A DNA stretch of 64,000 bases from Thermohalobaculum sp965247385. GTDB taxonomy: Bacteria; Pseudomonadota; Alphaproteobacteria; Rhodobacterales; Rhodobacteraceae. Location: positions 1 to 64,000 of the forward strand of contig CBDFHG010000008.1 in the NCBI GenBank assembly GCA_965247385.1, read 5' to 3'. Made by a program: the position numbers and the translations under genes. This document shows, one piece after another, positions 25,990 through 38,500 of the stretch (its first letter is position 1; every line of letters begins with the position of its first letter). The notes under the pieces were generated by a model. The model did not search any database. It saw only the letters and a list, made by a program, of their open reading frames with translations, and was not told the DNA's origin.

Positions 25990-27108
25990 ATGAAGGTCAC
26001 AATCGAACGTGCCGCACTGTTGAAGGCGATGAGCCGCGCACAGGGCGTCGTTGAGCGCAAGAACACCATCCCGATCCTTGCCAATGTGTTGGTCGAGGCC
26101 GAGGGTGACAAGGTCAGCTTGCGCACAACCGATCTCGACATCGAGGTGATCGAGGCGATACCGGCTGTGGTCGAGCAGCCAGGCGCCGTGACCGTGGCGG
26201 CGCATCTGCTGCACGAGATCGTGCGCAAGCTGCCGGAGGGCGCGCAGCTCGCGATTTCCGCGGACGCGGCGACCGGGCGGCTGGATGTGGTCGCTGGGCG
26301 ATCGAGCTTTTTGCTCGCCACCCTGCCGCGCGAGGATTTCCCAGTGATGGCGTCGAGCGAGTACAGCTGTTCCTATTCCGCGCCCGCCCCGGTGCTGCGG
26401 CGCCTGTTCGACAAGTCGAAATTCGCCGTCTCGACCGAGGAGACCCGGTATTACCTGAACGGCGTTTACCTGCATGTGGCGAACGAGGCCGGCAATTCCG
26501 TGCTGCGCGCGGTGGCGACCGATGGCCACCGCCTGGCGCGAATCGATGCCGATCTGCCCGCGGGCGCCGAGACTGCACCCGGCGTGATCGTTCCGCGCAA
26601 GACCGTGGGCGAACTGCACAAGCTTCTGGAGAATGACGACGAAGAGATCACTATTTCGGTCAGCGAGACCAAAATCCGTTTCTCGGTCGACGGGCTGGTG
26701 CTGACCTCGAAGGTCATCGATGGGGCGTTCCCGGACTACACAAGGGTGATCCCGACCGGGAACACCCGGCGGATGGAAGTTGACGCCGCCGATTTCGCCG
26801 CCGCGGTCGATCGCGTCGCCACGGTCAGCCAGGAGCGTTCGCGCGCGGTCAAGCTGGTGATGGAACAGGACAAGCTGACCCTGTCGGTCAACAGCCCCGA
26901 CGCCGGAAGCGCAGCGGAAGAGTTGGTGGTCGCCTATCCGGACGAGCCGATGGAGATCGGTTTCAACGCCAAATACCTGCTCGAGATTGCCAGCCAAGTT
27001 GACCGTGAGAACGCGGTCTTCCTGTTCAACAACCCCGGCGATCCGACCCTGGTGCGCGAAGGCGACGATTCCTCCGCCGTCTATGTCGTGATGCCGATGC
27101 GGGTGTGA
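25990..27108 (+). CDS. dnaN: DNA polymerase III sliding clamp (beta)
   Basis: A 372-residue clamp with three beta-clamp domains. It starts MKVTIERAALLKAMSRAQGV and has VVERKNTIPILANVL, RATDGHRLARIDADL-like AVATDGHRLARID, and ends SSAVYVVMPMRV, the usual C-terminal VMPMR. An ATG 12 bases upstream (25978) is in frame with a gagag before it and could be used; homology favours 25990. Confidence 0.97.
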   Translation: MKVTIERAALLKAMSRAQGVVERKNTIPILANVLVEAEGDKVSLRTTDLDIEVIEAIPAVVEQPGAVTVAAHLLHEIVRKLPEGAQLAISADAATGRLDVVAGRSSFLLATLPREDFPVMASSEYSCSYSAPAPVLRRLFDKSKFAVSTEETRYYLNGVYLHVANEAGNSVLRAVATDGHRLARIDADLPAGAETAPGVIVPRKTVGELHKLLENDDEEITISVSETKIRFSVDGLVLTSKVIDGAFPDYTRVIPTGNTRRMEVDAADFAAAVDRVATVSQERSRAVKLVMEQDKLTLSVNSPDAGSAAEELVVAYPDEPMEIGFNAKYLLEIASQVDRENAVFLFNNPGDPTLVREGDDSSAVYVVMPMRV

Positions 27109-27203
27109 TGACCCTCTCTGGGCCTTCATTTCCGCGAATGCGGGATTCTCCTCGCCATGCATCAACCTGATCATGTCGTGAAGTCGCGGAAGGAACGGCG
27201 GTG

Positions 27204-28388
27204 ATGGTTTCATCCCGCCGCGCCGTGCTGTCGCTGAAGCTGGCTCAGTACCGTTCCTACGATTTCATCTCGATCGAAACCGGCGGGGCCACGGTGGCTC
27301 TGTACGGACCGAACGGTGCGGGCAAGACCAACATCCTGGAGGCGGTGTCGATGCTGGCACCGGGCCGCGGCCTGCGCCGGGCCGCGGCCGAAGATGTCAT
27401 CCGGCGGCCCGGTGAGGCCGGCTGGCGGGTCCGCGCCGAAGTCGCCACGCCAACGGGGGTTGTCGAGATCGCCACTGGTATCGAGGGCGCGGAGGCGACC
27501 CGCCGCACAGTTGAAATCGACGACAAGAGCGCGACCCAGACGGCTCTCGGCCAACATGTCCGCATTGTCTGGCTGACCCCGGCGATGGATCGGCTTTGGC
27601 AGGATGGAGCAAGCGACCGGCGGCGCTTTCTCGACCGTATCGCGCTGGGCTTCGAGCCGGGCCACGCCGAAACCTCGCTGACCTACGCGAAGGCCATGCG
27701 GGCCCGGAACCGGCTGTTGAAGGAGCCCGGATGGGACGATGCCTGGCTCGCCGGGCTGGAGGCGCAGATGGCCCGCGCCGGGGCCCGGATCGCCCGCAGC
27801 CGCTCCAGGTCTCTGATCCGCCTGACCGCCGCGCAAAATGGATCGCAAAATGAACCTGGAACCAGCCCGGAAACATTGTTTCCGCGTGCCGAATTGTCTA
27901 TCCTGGGCGACATGGAAAGCCACTTTTCCCAAGCTCTTCGCGCGGGCGACGATCTCGACCAGCTGGAAGTAGAGGAAGCTGCTTCGCTGTCGCGGGCACT
28001 GGCCTCTTCGCGCGCCCGTGATTCCGCGGCCGGGCGAACACTCACCGGGCCGCATCGCAGCGACCTGGAAGCCACCTACGTCGCCAAGAACATGCCCGCC
28101 GCCGCCTGTTCCACCGGCGAGCAGAAGGCGCTGCTGATCTCGCTCTGCCTGGCCAATGCCCGGGCGTTGGCTGAAGCCACGGGCGCGGCGCCGATCCTGC
28201 TGCTGGACGAGGTGGCAGCGCATCTGGACACCAACCGCCGCATGGCGCTGTTCGCTGAGATCGAAGCGCTGGGGGCGCAGGCCTGGATGACCGGCACCGG
28301 GTCGGAACTGTTCGACGGGTTGGGTGGCGACGCCATCCGGCTAAGCGTCGGCGAAAGCGGTGGTCTGTCCGCCATTGCGAAAGCCTAG
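27204..28388 (+). CDS. recF: DNA replication and repair protein RecF
   Basis: A 394-residue SMC-like ATPase that helps load RecA at gaps. Walker A GPNGAGKT is at 35-42, the signature is STGEQKALLISL, and Walker B is ILLLDEVAAHLD. LTGPHRSDL is also conserved. The ATG at 27204 is preceded by an adjoining GTG. It lies 95 bases after dnaN and 2 bases before the VOC gene. Confidence 0.96.
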   Translation: MVSSRRAVLSLKLAQYRSYDFISIETGGATVALYGPNGAGKTNILEAVSMLAPGRGLRRAAAEDVIRRPGEAGWRVRAEVATPTGVVEIATGIEGAEATRRTVEIDDKSATQTALGQHVRIVWLTPAMDRLWQDGASDRRRFLDRIALGFEPGHAETSLTYAKAMRARNRLLKEPGWDDAWLAGLEAQMARAGARIARSRSRSLIRLTAAQNGSQNEPGTSPETLFPRAELSILGDMESHFSQALRAGDDLDQLEVEEAASLSRALASSRARDSAAGRTLTGPHRSDLEATYVAKNMPAAACSTGEQKALLISLCLANARALAEATGAAPILLLDEVAAHLDTNRRMALFAEIEALGAQAWMTGTGSELFDGLGGDAIRLSVGESGGLSAIAKA

Positions 28389-28390
28389 GA

Positions 28391-28825
28391 ATGGAACAAC
28401 GGGTCAGCCTGATAACGCTTGGCGTTGCGGATCTGGAGCGTGCATGCGCGTATTACGCCGACTTGGGTTGGCGCAGGGCGCGGGAGAGCCAACCTGGAAT
28501 TACGTTTTATCAGCTACGGGGGCAGATCCTGGGCCTGTTCCCGCTGGCGGAGCTGGCGAAGGATCAAGGGCGAGAGGGGGCTGAACTGGGATTTGGCGCG
28601 ACGACTCTGGCTCATAACCTGAACGGCCCAGAGGAAGTTGACGCGGCATATGTTAAAGCGCTGGCGGCGGGTGCGGCCTCGCTGAAGGCTCCGGAGAAAG
28701 TCTTTTGGGGCGGCTATTCCGGCTATGTTGCCGACCCGGATGGCCATGTCTGGGAATATGCCCACAACCCCTTCTTTCCTTTGGCTGAGGATGGCTCCCT
28801 GACCCTACCGAGTTGCGCTGGTTGA
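28391..28825 (+). CDS. VOC-superfamily (glyoxalase-like) protein
   Basis: A 144-residue protein with two beta-alpha-beta-beta-beta units: SLITLGVADLERACAYYADL, and GYSGYVADPDGHVWEYAHNP. The late PDGHVWE carries a likely metal ligand. It could be a lyase, dioxygenase or resistance-type binding protein; substrate unknown. It is 2 bases after recF and 11 before gyrB, so probably co-transcribed. A VOC gene at this place is common in the group. Confidence 0.85.
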   Translation: MEQRVSLITLGVADLERACAYYADLGWRRARESQPGITFYQLRGQILGLFPLAELAKDQGREGAELGFGATTLAHNLNGPEEVDAAYVKALAAGAASLKAPEKVFWGGYSGYVADPDGHVWEYAHNPFFPLAEDGSLTLPSCAG

Positions 28826-28836
28826 GAAAGAAAACA

Positions 28837-31263
<2,427 letters not shown>

Positions 31264-31385
31264 GCCTGGCGCGACGCCGTCCCTGCTCTATCTGACGGAG
31301 AGACAAGTGCTGGATTCGGGTTGGCGTTCCCTCTCCAGAAAGGGAGGGGGCAGGATAGGGATTTGCCACGCCAGAGCGATTTCAA

Positions 31386-31475
31386 GCAAAGTGAATTCAC
31401 TTTGCGACTCGGAAATCGCGGCAAACAACAAGTTAGAGCATGATCCGCGAATCGGAGATTATGGATCATGCTCTA
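31386..31475. repeat. composite palindromic repeat downstream of gyrB
   Basis: A perfect 20-bp palindrome GCAAAGTGAATTCACTTTGC lies at 31386-31405. After 28 bases comes a 13-bp inverted repeat TAGAGCATGATCC (31434-31446) / GGATCATGCTCTA (31463-31475). Similar AGTGAATTCACT and AGAGCATGATC motifs are known to recur between genes in alphaproteobacteria. It sits 33 bases before the transporter gene and may be a regulatory or repeat element. Confidence 0.75.
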
Positions 31476-31508
31476 GGCTACGCTCGACGTGCAAGGATTT
31501 GAACAAAT

Positions 31509-32420
31509 ATGACCACCGCCGCCGCCTCACCCGACCGCACCCTTGTCGGTATCGGTTGGATGCTGTTGACCACGGTGCTGTTCGTCTGCGTGACCGGGAT
31601 CGTGCGCCATCTCGGCTCCGACATCCCGGCGGTCGAAGCGGCCTTCATTCGCTACGCCATCGGGCTGGCGCTGGTGCTGCCTGCGTTCCGACCGCTGCTG
31701 TGGCAATGGCCTGGGGCAGGGCTCATGAAGGTCTTCGTCGCGCGCGGCGTGGTGCATGGCGCCGCGGTGATGCTGTGGTTCTACGCCATGGCGCGAATTC
31801 CGATCGCAGAGGTCACGGCATTGGGTTACACCGCGCCGATCTTCGTCACCCTTGGTGCTGCGTTCTTCTTTGGCGAGCGGTTGCACCTGCGCCGCATCAT
31901 GGCGGTGGTCATCGGGTTCGTCGGCGCGATGATCATCCTGCGCCCGGGGTTCCAGGAAATCTCGTCGGGGCAGCTGGCGCAGCTCACGGCGGCGCCGCTG
32001 TTTGCCTGTTCCTTCCTGCTGGCCAAGGGCCTGACGCGCGAGTTCAGCGCCGGGCTGATCGTCGCCATGCTGTCGCTGTTCTGCACCCTGACGCTGCTGC
32101 CCGGCGCGATCCTGCAATGGCGCGACCCGACGCTGGAGGAGGTGGCGTGGCTGGGTCTGACCGCAGCCTTCGCCACCACCGGTCACTACACCCTGACCCG
32201 CGCCTTCGCGGCGGCTCCCCTGACCGTGACCCAGCCGGTGGGGTTCCTCCAACTGGTCTGGGCGGCGGCTCTGGGCATCATGGTCTTCGGCGAAGCGCTC
32301 GACCCCTTTGTCTTCCTCGGCGGCGGCATCGTGGTGGCGGCGGTCAGCTATATCTCGCACCGCGAGGCGGTGGCGTCCAGACGGATGCGGACCCCGCCGG
32401 CGGTGGCGACAAAGACGTGA
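31509..32420 (+). CDS. EamA-family (DMT) transporter
   Basis: A 303-residue inner-membrane protein with ten predicted helices in two EamA repeats. The first ends near LGYTAPIFVTLGAAFFFGER and MIILRPGF; the second has GHYTLTRAFAAAPLTVTQP and WAAALGIMVFGEALDPFVFLG. This is the drug/metabolite exporter superfamily. Substrate unknown. It is separated from gyrB by 245 bases with palindromic repeats, so it has its own promoter. Confidence 0.88.
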   Translation: MTTAAASPDRTLVGIGWMLLTTVLFVCVTGIVRHLGSDIPAVEAAFIRYAIGLALVLPAFRPLLWQWPGAGLMKVFVARGVVHGAAVMLWFYAMARIPIAEVTALGYTAPIFVTLGAAFFFGERLHLRRIMAVVIGFVGAMIILRPGFQEISSGQLAQLTAAPLFACSFLLAKGLTREFSAGLIVAMLSLFCTLTLLPGAILQWRDPTLEEVAWLGLTAAFATTGHYTLTRAFAAAPLTVTQPVGFLQLVWAAALGIMVFGEALDPFVFLGGGIVVAAVSYISHREAVASRRMRTPPAVATKT

Positions 32421-32573
32421 GCCTGGCCCGTCGGGCCTGCGATGCGCGGCTCTTGTCAGGCGTGCAATGTGCACGCCTGCTTATCCCATTGATTTATAAC
32501 AGAAACCGATTTGGAGGCAGTGTATGGTTAATGGGGCGTGAGTCTGGTCGAACGCAAGACGCTGCACGGATGC

Positions 32574-33092
32574 TCACTTCGGCATCCCGGCCATGCGTAG
32601 CCCGGCCTCGAGCCGCTCCCGGCATTCGCGATCGGTGATTGGCGGGGCTTCCTCAATGAAAGCAATGGCCGCCCCGGGCCGGAACCGGTGCATCCGATCC
32701 AACGCTTCGCCGGCCTCTTCGATGCGCCCGAGTTGACCCAGCGCAGCCATCTTGGCCACATGGCCAAATAGTGCGGTGTTCGGTTGTTGCAGCGCACGCT
32801 GCGCCCGGTCGAGAGCCTCGTCGTAACGTTCCAGCAGTGTCAGCGCGATTGAGCGGCTGGCCATGAAGGCCCACATCGACGGATCTCGCGGGCTGAGCCG
32901 CAACGCCTCGGCATTTGACACCAGCGCCTCCGCCGGTCGCCCCGACATCCACAGGAAATGTCCCCGGCCGAAATGGGCCATCGCGTAACTGGGGTTCAGA
33001 TCGATTGCCCGGTCGCAGAACCGGATCGCGCTTTCATGCTCGCCCATGATGGAATGGACGCGGCCAAGCACCACATGCGCGAAGGAAAACAA
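32574..33092 (-). pseudogene. TPR-repeat protein, C-terminal part
   Basis: About 170 codons with two or three tetratricopeptide repeats: ESAIRFCDRAIDLNPSYAMA, ALVSNAEALRLSPRDPSMWA and ERYDEALDRAQRALQ. It ends DRMHRFRPGAAIAFIEE and RECRERLEAGLRMAGMPK, a tail typical of adenylate cyclase-TPR and CadC-like proteins. The catalytic or DNA-binding N-terminus is missing; the frame becomes unrelated at about 33092, next to the operator array of the Fic gene. Confidence 0.7.
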
Positions 33093-33132
33093 GTATGAAC
33101 GCCGTTGAATTTGCAGTGGTTCGGCTGCATTG

Positions 33133-33231
33133 TTGCGCATTGGCTATATGCGCAGCCTTCGCCGTCTATGCGCAATATGAAGTTGCGCATAGGATTGATA
33201 ATTGCGCATAGACATGGTTTGATTGCGCATA
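33133..33231 (+). promoter_or_regulatory. six-box TTGCGCATA array upstream of the Fic gene
   Basis: Boxes at 33133 (TTGCGCATT), 33147 (reverse, one change), 33167 (reverse, exact), 33183, 33202 and 33223 (forward, exact). They are 14-20 bases apart. The last ends 27 bases before the ATG at 33259. The Fic protein has an N-terminal winged helix, so autoregulation is likely. Confidence 0.7.
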
Positions 33232-33258
33232 GACCAAATACGCAAGACAGGCACGGAC

Positions 33259-34728
33259 ATGCCCCCGCAAATACCCGAAGAGCAACTACAGGCCATTGAG
33301 GCCGTCGTGACCGATCATCCGGAGGGGATCGGCGTTCGGGATATTGCACGCGAGCTTGACGAGGGAATCCCTCGCCGTACACTTCAATATCGCCTGAAAC
33401 ATCTCGTGGACGAAGGCCGCCTCGTCACGGAAGGCGAAAGGCGCTGGCTGACATACCGAATTCGTGAAGCGCGCACGGACCGGGAAGCCGCTGCCGTGGA
33501 AGTCCGCGAAGAAGAGGCGACCGAAGCCGCGTTGCCGGTCTCCAGGAGCGCCGCCAAAATCCGGAAATACGTCCGTCAGCCCGTCGAGGCGCGAAAACCG
33601 ACTGGTTACAATCGCAAATTTCTCGATGCATACCGGCCGAATGTCACCGCATACCTGTCCGAGAAAGACCGGGCGCACCTAAAGGAAGTCGGCGCACCGG
33701 CAACAGGAGAACAACCTGCTGGAACGTATGCGAAGCAAATCCTGAATCGACTGCTCATCGATCTGTCGTGGAATTCCAGCCGCCTTGAGGGGAACACCTA
33801 CTCCCTACTCGACACCAAACGCCTCATCGATTTCGGCGAAGAGGCGGAAGGCAAGGAGCGGCTCGAAGGGCAAATGATTCTGAACCACAAGGACGCAATT
33901 GAATTCCTTGTCGGTTCCGCAGAGGAAATCGGCTTCAACCGTCACACGATCCTCAACCTCCATGCACTTCTGGCAAACAACCTGCTGGCCGATCCCGAGG
34001 CGACGGGCCGCTTGAGGCGCATTGCAGTAGGCATCGAGAAATCCGCGTTCCACCCGCTCGAAGTGCCGCAACTCATCAAGGAATGCTTCGAACAGATTCT
34101 GGCGACTGCCACCGCCATCAGGGACCCATTCGAGCAATCCTTCTTCATGATGGTACAGTTGCCGTATCTGCAACCGTTCGATGACGTGAACAAGCGCGTG
34201 TCGCGGCTTGCCGCGAACATCCCGCTTGTCAAAGCTAACCTGACGCCGCTCTCCTTCACCGACGTACCGGCAAAGACTTACACCGAAGCCGTGCTCGGCG
34301 TGTACGAACTTAATGAGATCGATCTGCTGAAGGATGTTTTCATCTGGGCGTATGAGCGCTCCGCGTCACGCTATGCGGCCGTGAGGCAATCTCTCGGCGA
34401 ACCCGACCCGTTCCGGCTGAAACATCGCGCCACTTTGCGCGAGACCGTCAGAGAGATCGTACTTGAGCAGTTAGACAAGAAATCGGCATTCGCGCGCATT
34501 GCCGGGTGGGCCAGGAAAAACGTCGAGGCGGACGAACGGGAACAGTTCCGGGAAGTAGCCGAAAACGAACTGCTCGGGCTGCATGAAGGTAACTTCGTGC
34601 GCTATCAAATCAGGCCATCCGAGTTTCAGGCATGGCAGAAGGTTTGGACAGGTGGGGCCAGACAAAACGTCGCCGGACCAACAAAGAATGACACAGAAAA
34701 GCACGTCGATGGGAAGGGCAAACCATGA
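33259..34728 (+). CDS. Fic-family protein with N-terminal winged helix
   Basis: A 489-residue protein. Residues 5-70 form a winged-helix domain (IGVRDIARELDEGIPRRTLQ, YRLKHLVDEGRLVTEG). The Fic core has the inhibitory-helix motif SSRLEGN with Glu177, as in self-inhibited class II Fic proteins. The active-site loop reads LPYLQPFDDVNKRVSRLAA at about 302-320. In the canonical HPFxDGNGR loop His is the catalytic base; here it is Gln305. So AMP transfer may be lost or altered. This loop type occurs in a known Fic subgroup (QPFxDVNKRTSR). Function not assigned. The start has no upstream alternative supported by homology. Confidence 0.85.
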   Translation: MPPQIPEEQLQAIEAVVTDHPEGIGVRDIARELDEGIPRRTLQYRLKHLVDEGRLVTEGERRWLTYRIREARTDREAAAVEVREEEATEAALPVSRSAAKIRKYVRQPVEARKPTGYNRKFLDAYRPNVTAYLSEKDRAHLKEVGAPATGEQPAGTYAKQILNRLLIDLSWNSSRLEGNTYSLLDTKRLIDFGEEAEGKERLEGQMILNHKDAIEFLVGSAEEIGFNRHTILNLHALLANNLLADPEATGRLRRIAVGIEKSAFHPLEVPQLIKECFEQILATATAIRDPFEQSFFMMVQLPYLQPFDDVNKRVSRLAANIPLVKANLTPLSFTDVPAKTYTEAVLGVYELNEIDLLKDVFIWAYERSASRYAAVRQSLGEPDPFRLKHRATLRETVREIVLEQLDKKSAFARIAGWARKNVEADEREQFREVAENELLGLHEGNFVRYQIRPSEFQAWQKVWTGGARQNVAGPTKNDTEKHVDGKGKP

Positions 34729-34839
34729 ACGATCTCATCCGTGTTCCATCTGTCGAATTGGTCCGGTTTCTCTCGGCCCAGCTCCCCGAACAGTCGCAGG
34801 ACCGGTGGGAGAAGCGTGTTGTGGACCGCCTCAGCTTCC

Positions 34840-35084
34840 AACAACAGCAGTAAGCATTGTGGACGAGCCGGTCCAGGATAGCGTCGGCGAAGGTGGGTTC
34901 TCCAATCGCATCGTGCCTCGTGTCGATGGGAACCTGGTTTGTGATCAGGATAGATCCGGCATCATATCGGTCTTCGACGATTTCCATGAGGTCGCGGCGT
35001 TGGCTGGCGTTCAAACGATCCGGGCCCCAATCATCAAGGATCAGCAGCGCGGTTTTGGTGAGGCTTTTGAAGATGCGGGGAAAA
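34840..35084 (-). pseudogene. IS21-family IstB helper ATPase, fragment
   Basis: The frame FKSLTKTALLILDDWGPDRL, NASQRRDLMEIVEDRYDAGS, ILITNQVPIDTRHDAIGEPT and FADAILDRLVHNAY is the C-terminal half of IstB. The Walker A region and IstA are absent. Confidence 0.85.
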
Positions 35085-35197
35085 CGACCGTCATCGAGTT
35101 GTGCCTTTTTACGTCACCCACCCCCAAGCGGAAGCCCTGCGCTTTCCGGGGCGGGGCTTCGGGTTGTAACGCCGGGCGGGAATCCCGGCGCGTCCGT

Positions 35198-35285
35198 GTG
35201 ATCGGGGTGGATGCCTCGAGCATGGATGCCAACGCGGCGCTGCGCAACATCGTGCGGCGCGACACGGGTGAGGGCGACCGGAAAG
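35198..35285 (+). pseudogene. IS1182-family transposase, internal fragment
   Basis: About 29 codons: RVIGVDASSMDANAALRNIV, RRDTGEGDRK. They match residues around the first catalytic Asp of the IS1182 at 57.9-59.2 kb (RIGVDASTMEANAALRNIVR). Nothing else of the element is here. Confidence 0.85.
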
Positions 35286-35596
35286 TGACACCATGACACC
35301 CGGCATCGACGACCAGGCCAACGAGGATCCCCGGCATCGAGGAGCAAAAATCGTAAGGCCCCCGGATCCCAACAGGGTTAACTCTGCATGTAGTATAAAC
35401 TACCAGGCCCTCGATGAGACCGACCAGGCCGACGGCGGTCCCCGCCTCGATTAACCAGGTCATCCGCTTCGACGTGGCCCTGCGAGCCAAAGTGGTGCAC
35501 TCGCGTGGTCGGTTACTACGCCGTCATTGACATGATGGCGTTGCTCGCTATCAAGTGGCCGAACAAAACCGTGGCAAGCCCACAGGCAACAACCAT
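35286..35596. other. spacer before the restriction gene
   Basis: About 310 bases. A minus-strand frame (ATG near 35490) has one hydrophobic segment (TWLIEAGTAVGLVGLIEGL), but I cannot support it as a gene. The promoter of the following gene should lie here. Confidence 0.3.
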
Positions 35597-38500
35597 ATGA
35601 CGAACAGTTCTCTACAAGCACTATTAAGCTCATACCGCGAAGCGGCCCGCACTGAGCACGACAAGGGCAAATATTTTGAGCGGCTCGCCGTTGCCTTCCT
35701 GTCCAACGACCCCGTGCAGGTCGAGTTTTATCAGGACGTTCAAACCTACGGTGATTGGGCAGCAGAATATGGCTGGGCTCAAAATGATACTGGTATTGAT
35801 CTTGTCGCTAAACTTCGTGACGAAGAAGGCTACGCCGCGATCCAGTGCAAGTTTTACGCCGCCTCTTACAGCATCAAAAAAGCGGATATCGACAGCTTTA
35901 TATCGGCATCAGGCAAAGACCCCTTCAAGCGGCGTGTGATCATCGAGACCACAGAAAAACCGTGGAGCGAGAATGCCGAAACAATGCTCCGAGGGCAAAC
36001 CATCCCGGTGATCCGCATCGGATTGACTGACCTTCAGGAAAGCCCGATCCTTTGGGAAACCTTCGCCACAAAAGGCGAGGTTGTTCTGGCGGAAAAGAAA
36101 CGGCTTCATGAGTTTCAGGAAGAAGCTTTGCACGATGTGCGAACAGGGCTGGCCGAAGCTGATCGCGGCAAGATGCTCATGGCCTGCGGCACGGGCAAGA
36201 CCCTCACCAGCCTGAAAATTGCCGAAGACCTGGCGGGGCCGGGCAAGCTTGTGCTCTTCCTAGTGCCGTCCCTGGCGCTTATGGCCCAAACCGTCCGCGA
36301 GTGGATGGCAGATACAGAGACGCCCTTGCGTTCCTTTGCAGTGTGTTCAGATGCGCAGGTAGGAAAGCGGCGCCTGAGCGCAAACGACATTGCTGAAATC
36401 GACATTCTCGATCTCGCCTTTCCCGCTTCAACTGACGCCGCCAAACTTGCCGAAGGCGCAAATCATCCCGCACCAGAGAAAATGACCGTGGTGTTCGCCA
36501 CCTATCAATCCATTCAGGTGATAGCGACCGCCCAGAAAGATCACGGACTTGCGGGGTTTGATCTCGTCATCTGCGATGAAGCGCACCGCACGACAGGGGC
36601 GACCCTGGCGGGCGAGGATGAATCCAACTTTGTCAAAGTTCATTCCAATGACGTGATCAATGCGAAAAAGCGGCTCTACATGACCGCCACGCCGCGGATC
36701 TTTGGCGATAACGTGAAAAGCAAGGCCGACGAGGTTGATGCCGTTCTCGCCTCGATGGACGATGAAGAGCTTTTTGGGAAAACGCTGTTTTATCGCGGTT
36801 TTTCCTGGGCGGTGCAGAACAACTTTCTTACTGACTACAAGGTGATGGTTCTGGCCATGGACGAAGGGCTTATCAGCACTGGCGTGCAAAAGCGCCTGGC
36901 TGACAGCGCGAGCGAACTTGTTCTCGATGATGCGACCAAAATTGTCGGATGCTACAAGGCTCTGACCAAGACGGACGTGAAGGAAGACCTGGCCGCAGAC
37001 CCGCATCCGATGCGCCGTGCTATCGCTTTTTGCAACAGCATCAAGGGTTCAAAACTGATCTGCGATGAATTCTCGGTCGTGGTCGATGAATTTCTTGGCG
37101 TTCATCCGTTCGTTGAAGATGAGGAAGACGACGACGATAGGCTACGGTGCGAGATCGAGCATGTGGACGGCACGTTCAACGCGAAAAGCCGGGGCGTGCT
37201 TTTAAACTGGCTGAAGGCCGATGCGGGCGAAGACACCTGCCGGATTCTGACCAATGCCCGTTGCTTGTCCGAGGGCGTGGACGTGCCGGCCCTGGACGCG
37301 ATCATGTTTATGCACCCGCGCAAAAGCCAGATCGACGTGGTGCAATCGGTTGGCCGTGTCATGCGCACCGCACCAGGCAAAAAGATGGGTTATGTGATTT
37401 TGCCCGTGGGTGTGCCCGCAGGTGTAGAGCCAGAGGTTGCTTTGCGCGATAACGACAAATACCGCGTTGTCTGGCAAATTTTGAATGCCCTTCGCGCCCA
37501 TGATGATCGCTTTGACGCGACCATCAACAAGGCTTCGCTTGGCCAGGACGTGAGCGGCAACATTGAAATCATCGGCATTACAGGCGCGCAGGGAGATGAG
37601 CTGAACGCCATTACCGCCGTTGTCGATGTTATGCCCGTCAAAGCCATCTCCGCCACGCCCAACATCGGCACGCCCGGGAGCGACCCCGTTGCCACCTCTG
37701 ACCCGCTGCCGGAACTGCCCTTTTCGGTGGATGAATTTTCCCGCGCGATCATGGCCAAGATCGTCAAGAAATGCGGAACGCGCGATTACTGGGAAGACTG
37801 GGCAACCAACATCGCCGAGATCGCTAAAAACCACATCACCCGCCTCAAGGGCGTCTTGAAAGACCCGGACACGCCTGCGCGCAAAGCTTTTGACGCTTTC
37901 CTTGAAGAGCTCCGCGATGATCTGAATGATACCATCACCGAGGACGACGCCGTTGAAATGCTGGCGCAGCACATCATCACACGACCAGTGTTCGAGGTGC
38001 TTTTTGAAGGCCACCGGTTCACCAGCGAAAACCCCGTTTCTCGCGCCATGCAGCGTGTCCTGGACGAACTGAACGAGGCCAATCTCGACAAAGAATCCAA
38101 AGACCTCGAAAAGTTTTACGCGAGCGTGCAGATGCGCGCCAAGGGCATCACCGATCCCCATGCCAAGCAAAAACTGATCGTCGAGCTTTACGACAAGTTT
38201 TTCCGCAACGCCTTCCCCCGCACGACCGAAAAACTTGGCATCGTCTATACCCCCGTCGAGATTGTGGATTTCATCATCCATTCGGTGAACGAGGTTTTGC
38301 AAGAGGAGTTTGGCAAGACCCTCGGTTCAAAAGGTGTCCATATCATTGACCCCTTTACCGGCACTGGCACCTTCATCACGCGACTTCTGCAATCCGGACT
38401 GATCGCGCCAGAGGAAATGGAGCACAAGTTTCGCAATGAGATTCACGCCAACGAAATCGTTCTGTTGGCTTATTACATCGCCGCGATCAACATTGAAGCC

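Noticed and set aside
25966..27213. 415-codon minus-strand open frame
   Set aside because: Antisense to dnaN; the real gene has strong homology on the other strand.
33133..33231. Possible CRISPR array
   Set aside because: The six 9-mers are too short, change orientation and have spacers of 5-12 bases; they look like operator boxes.
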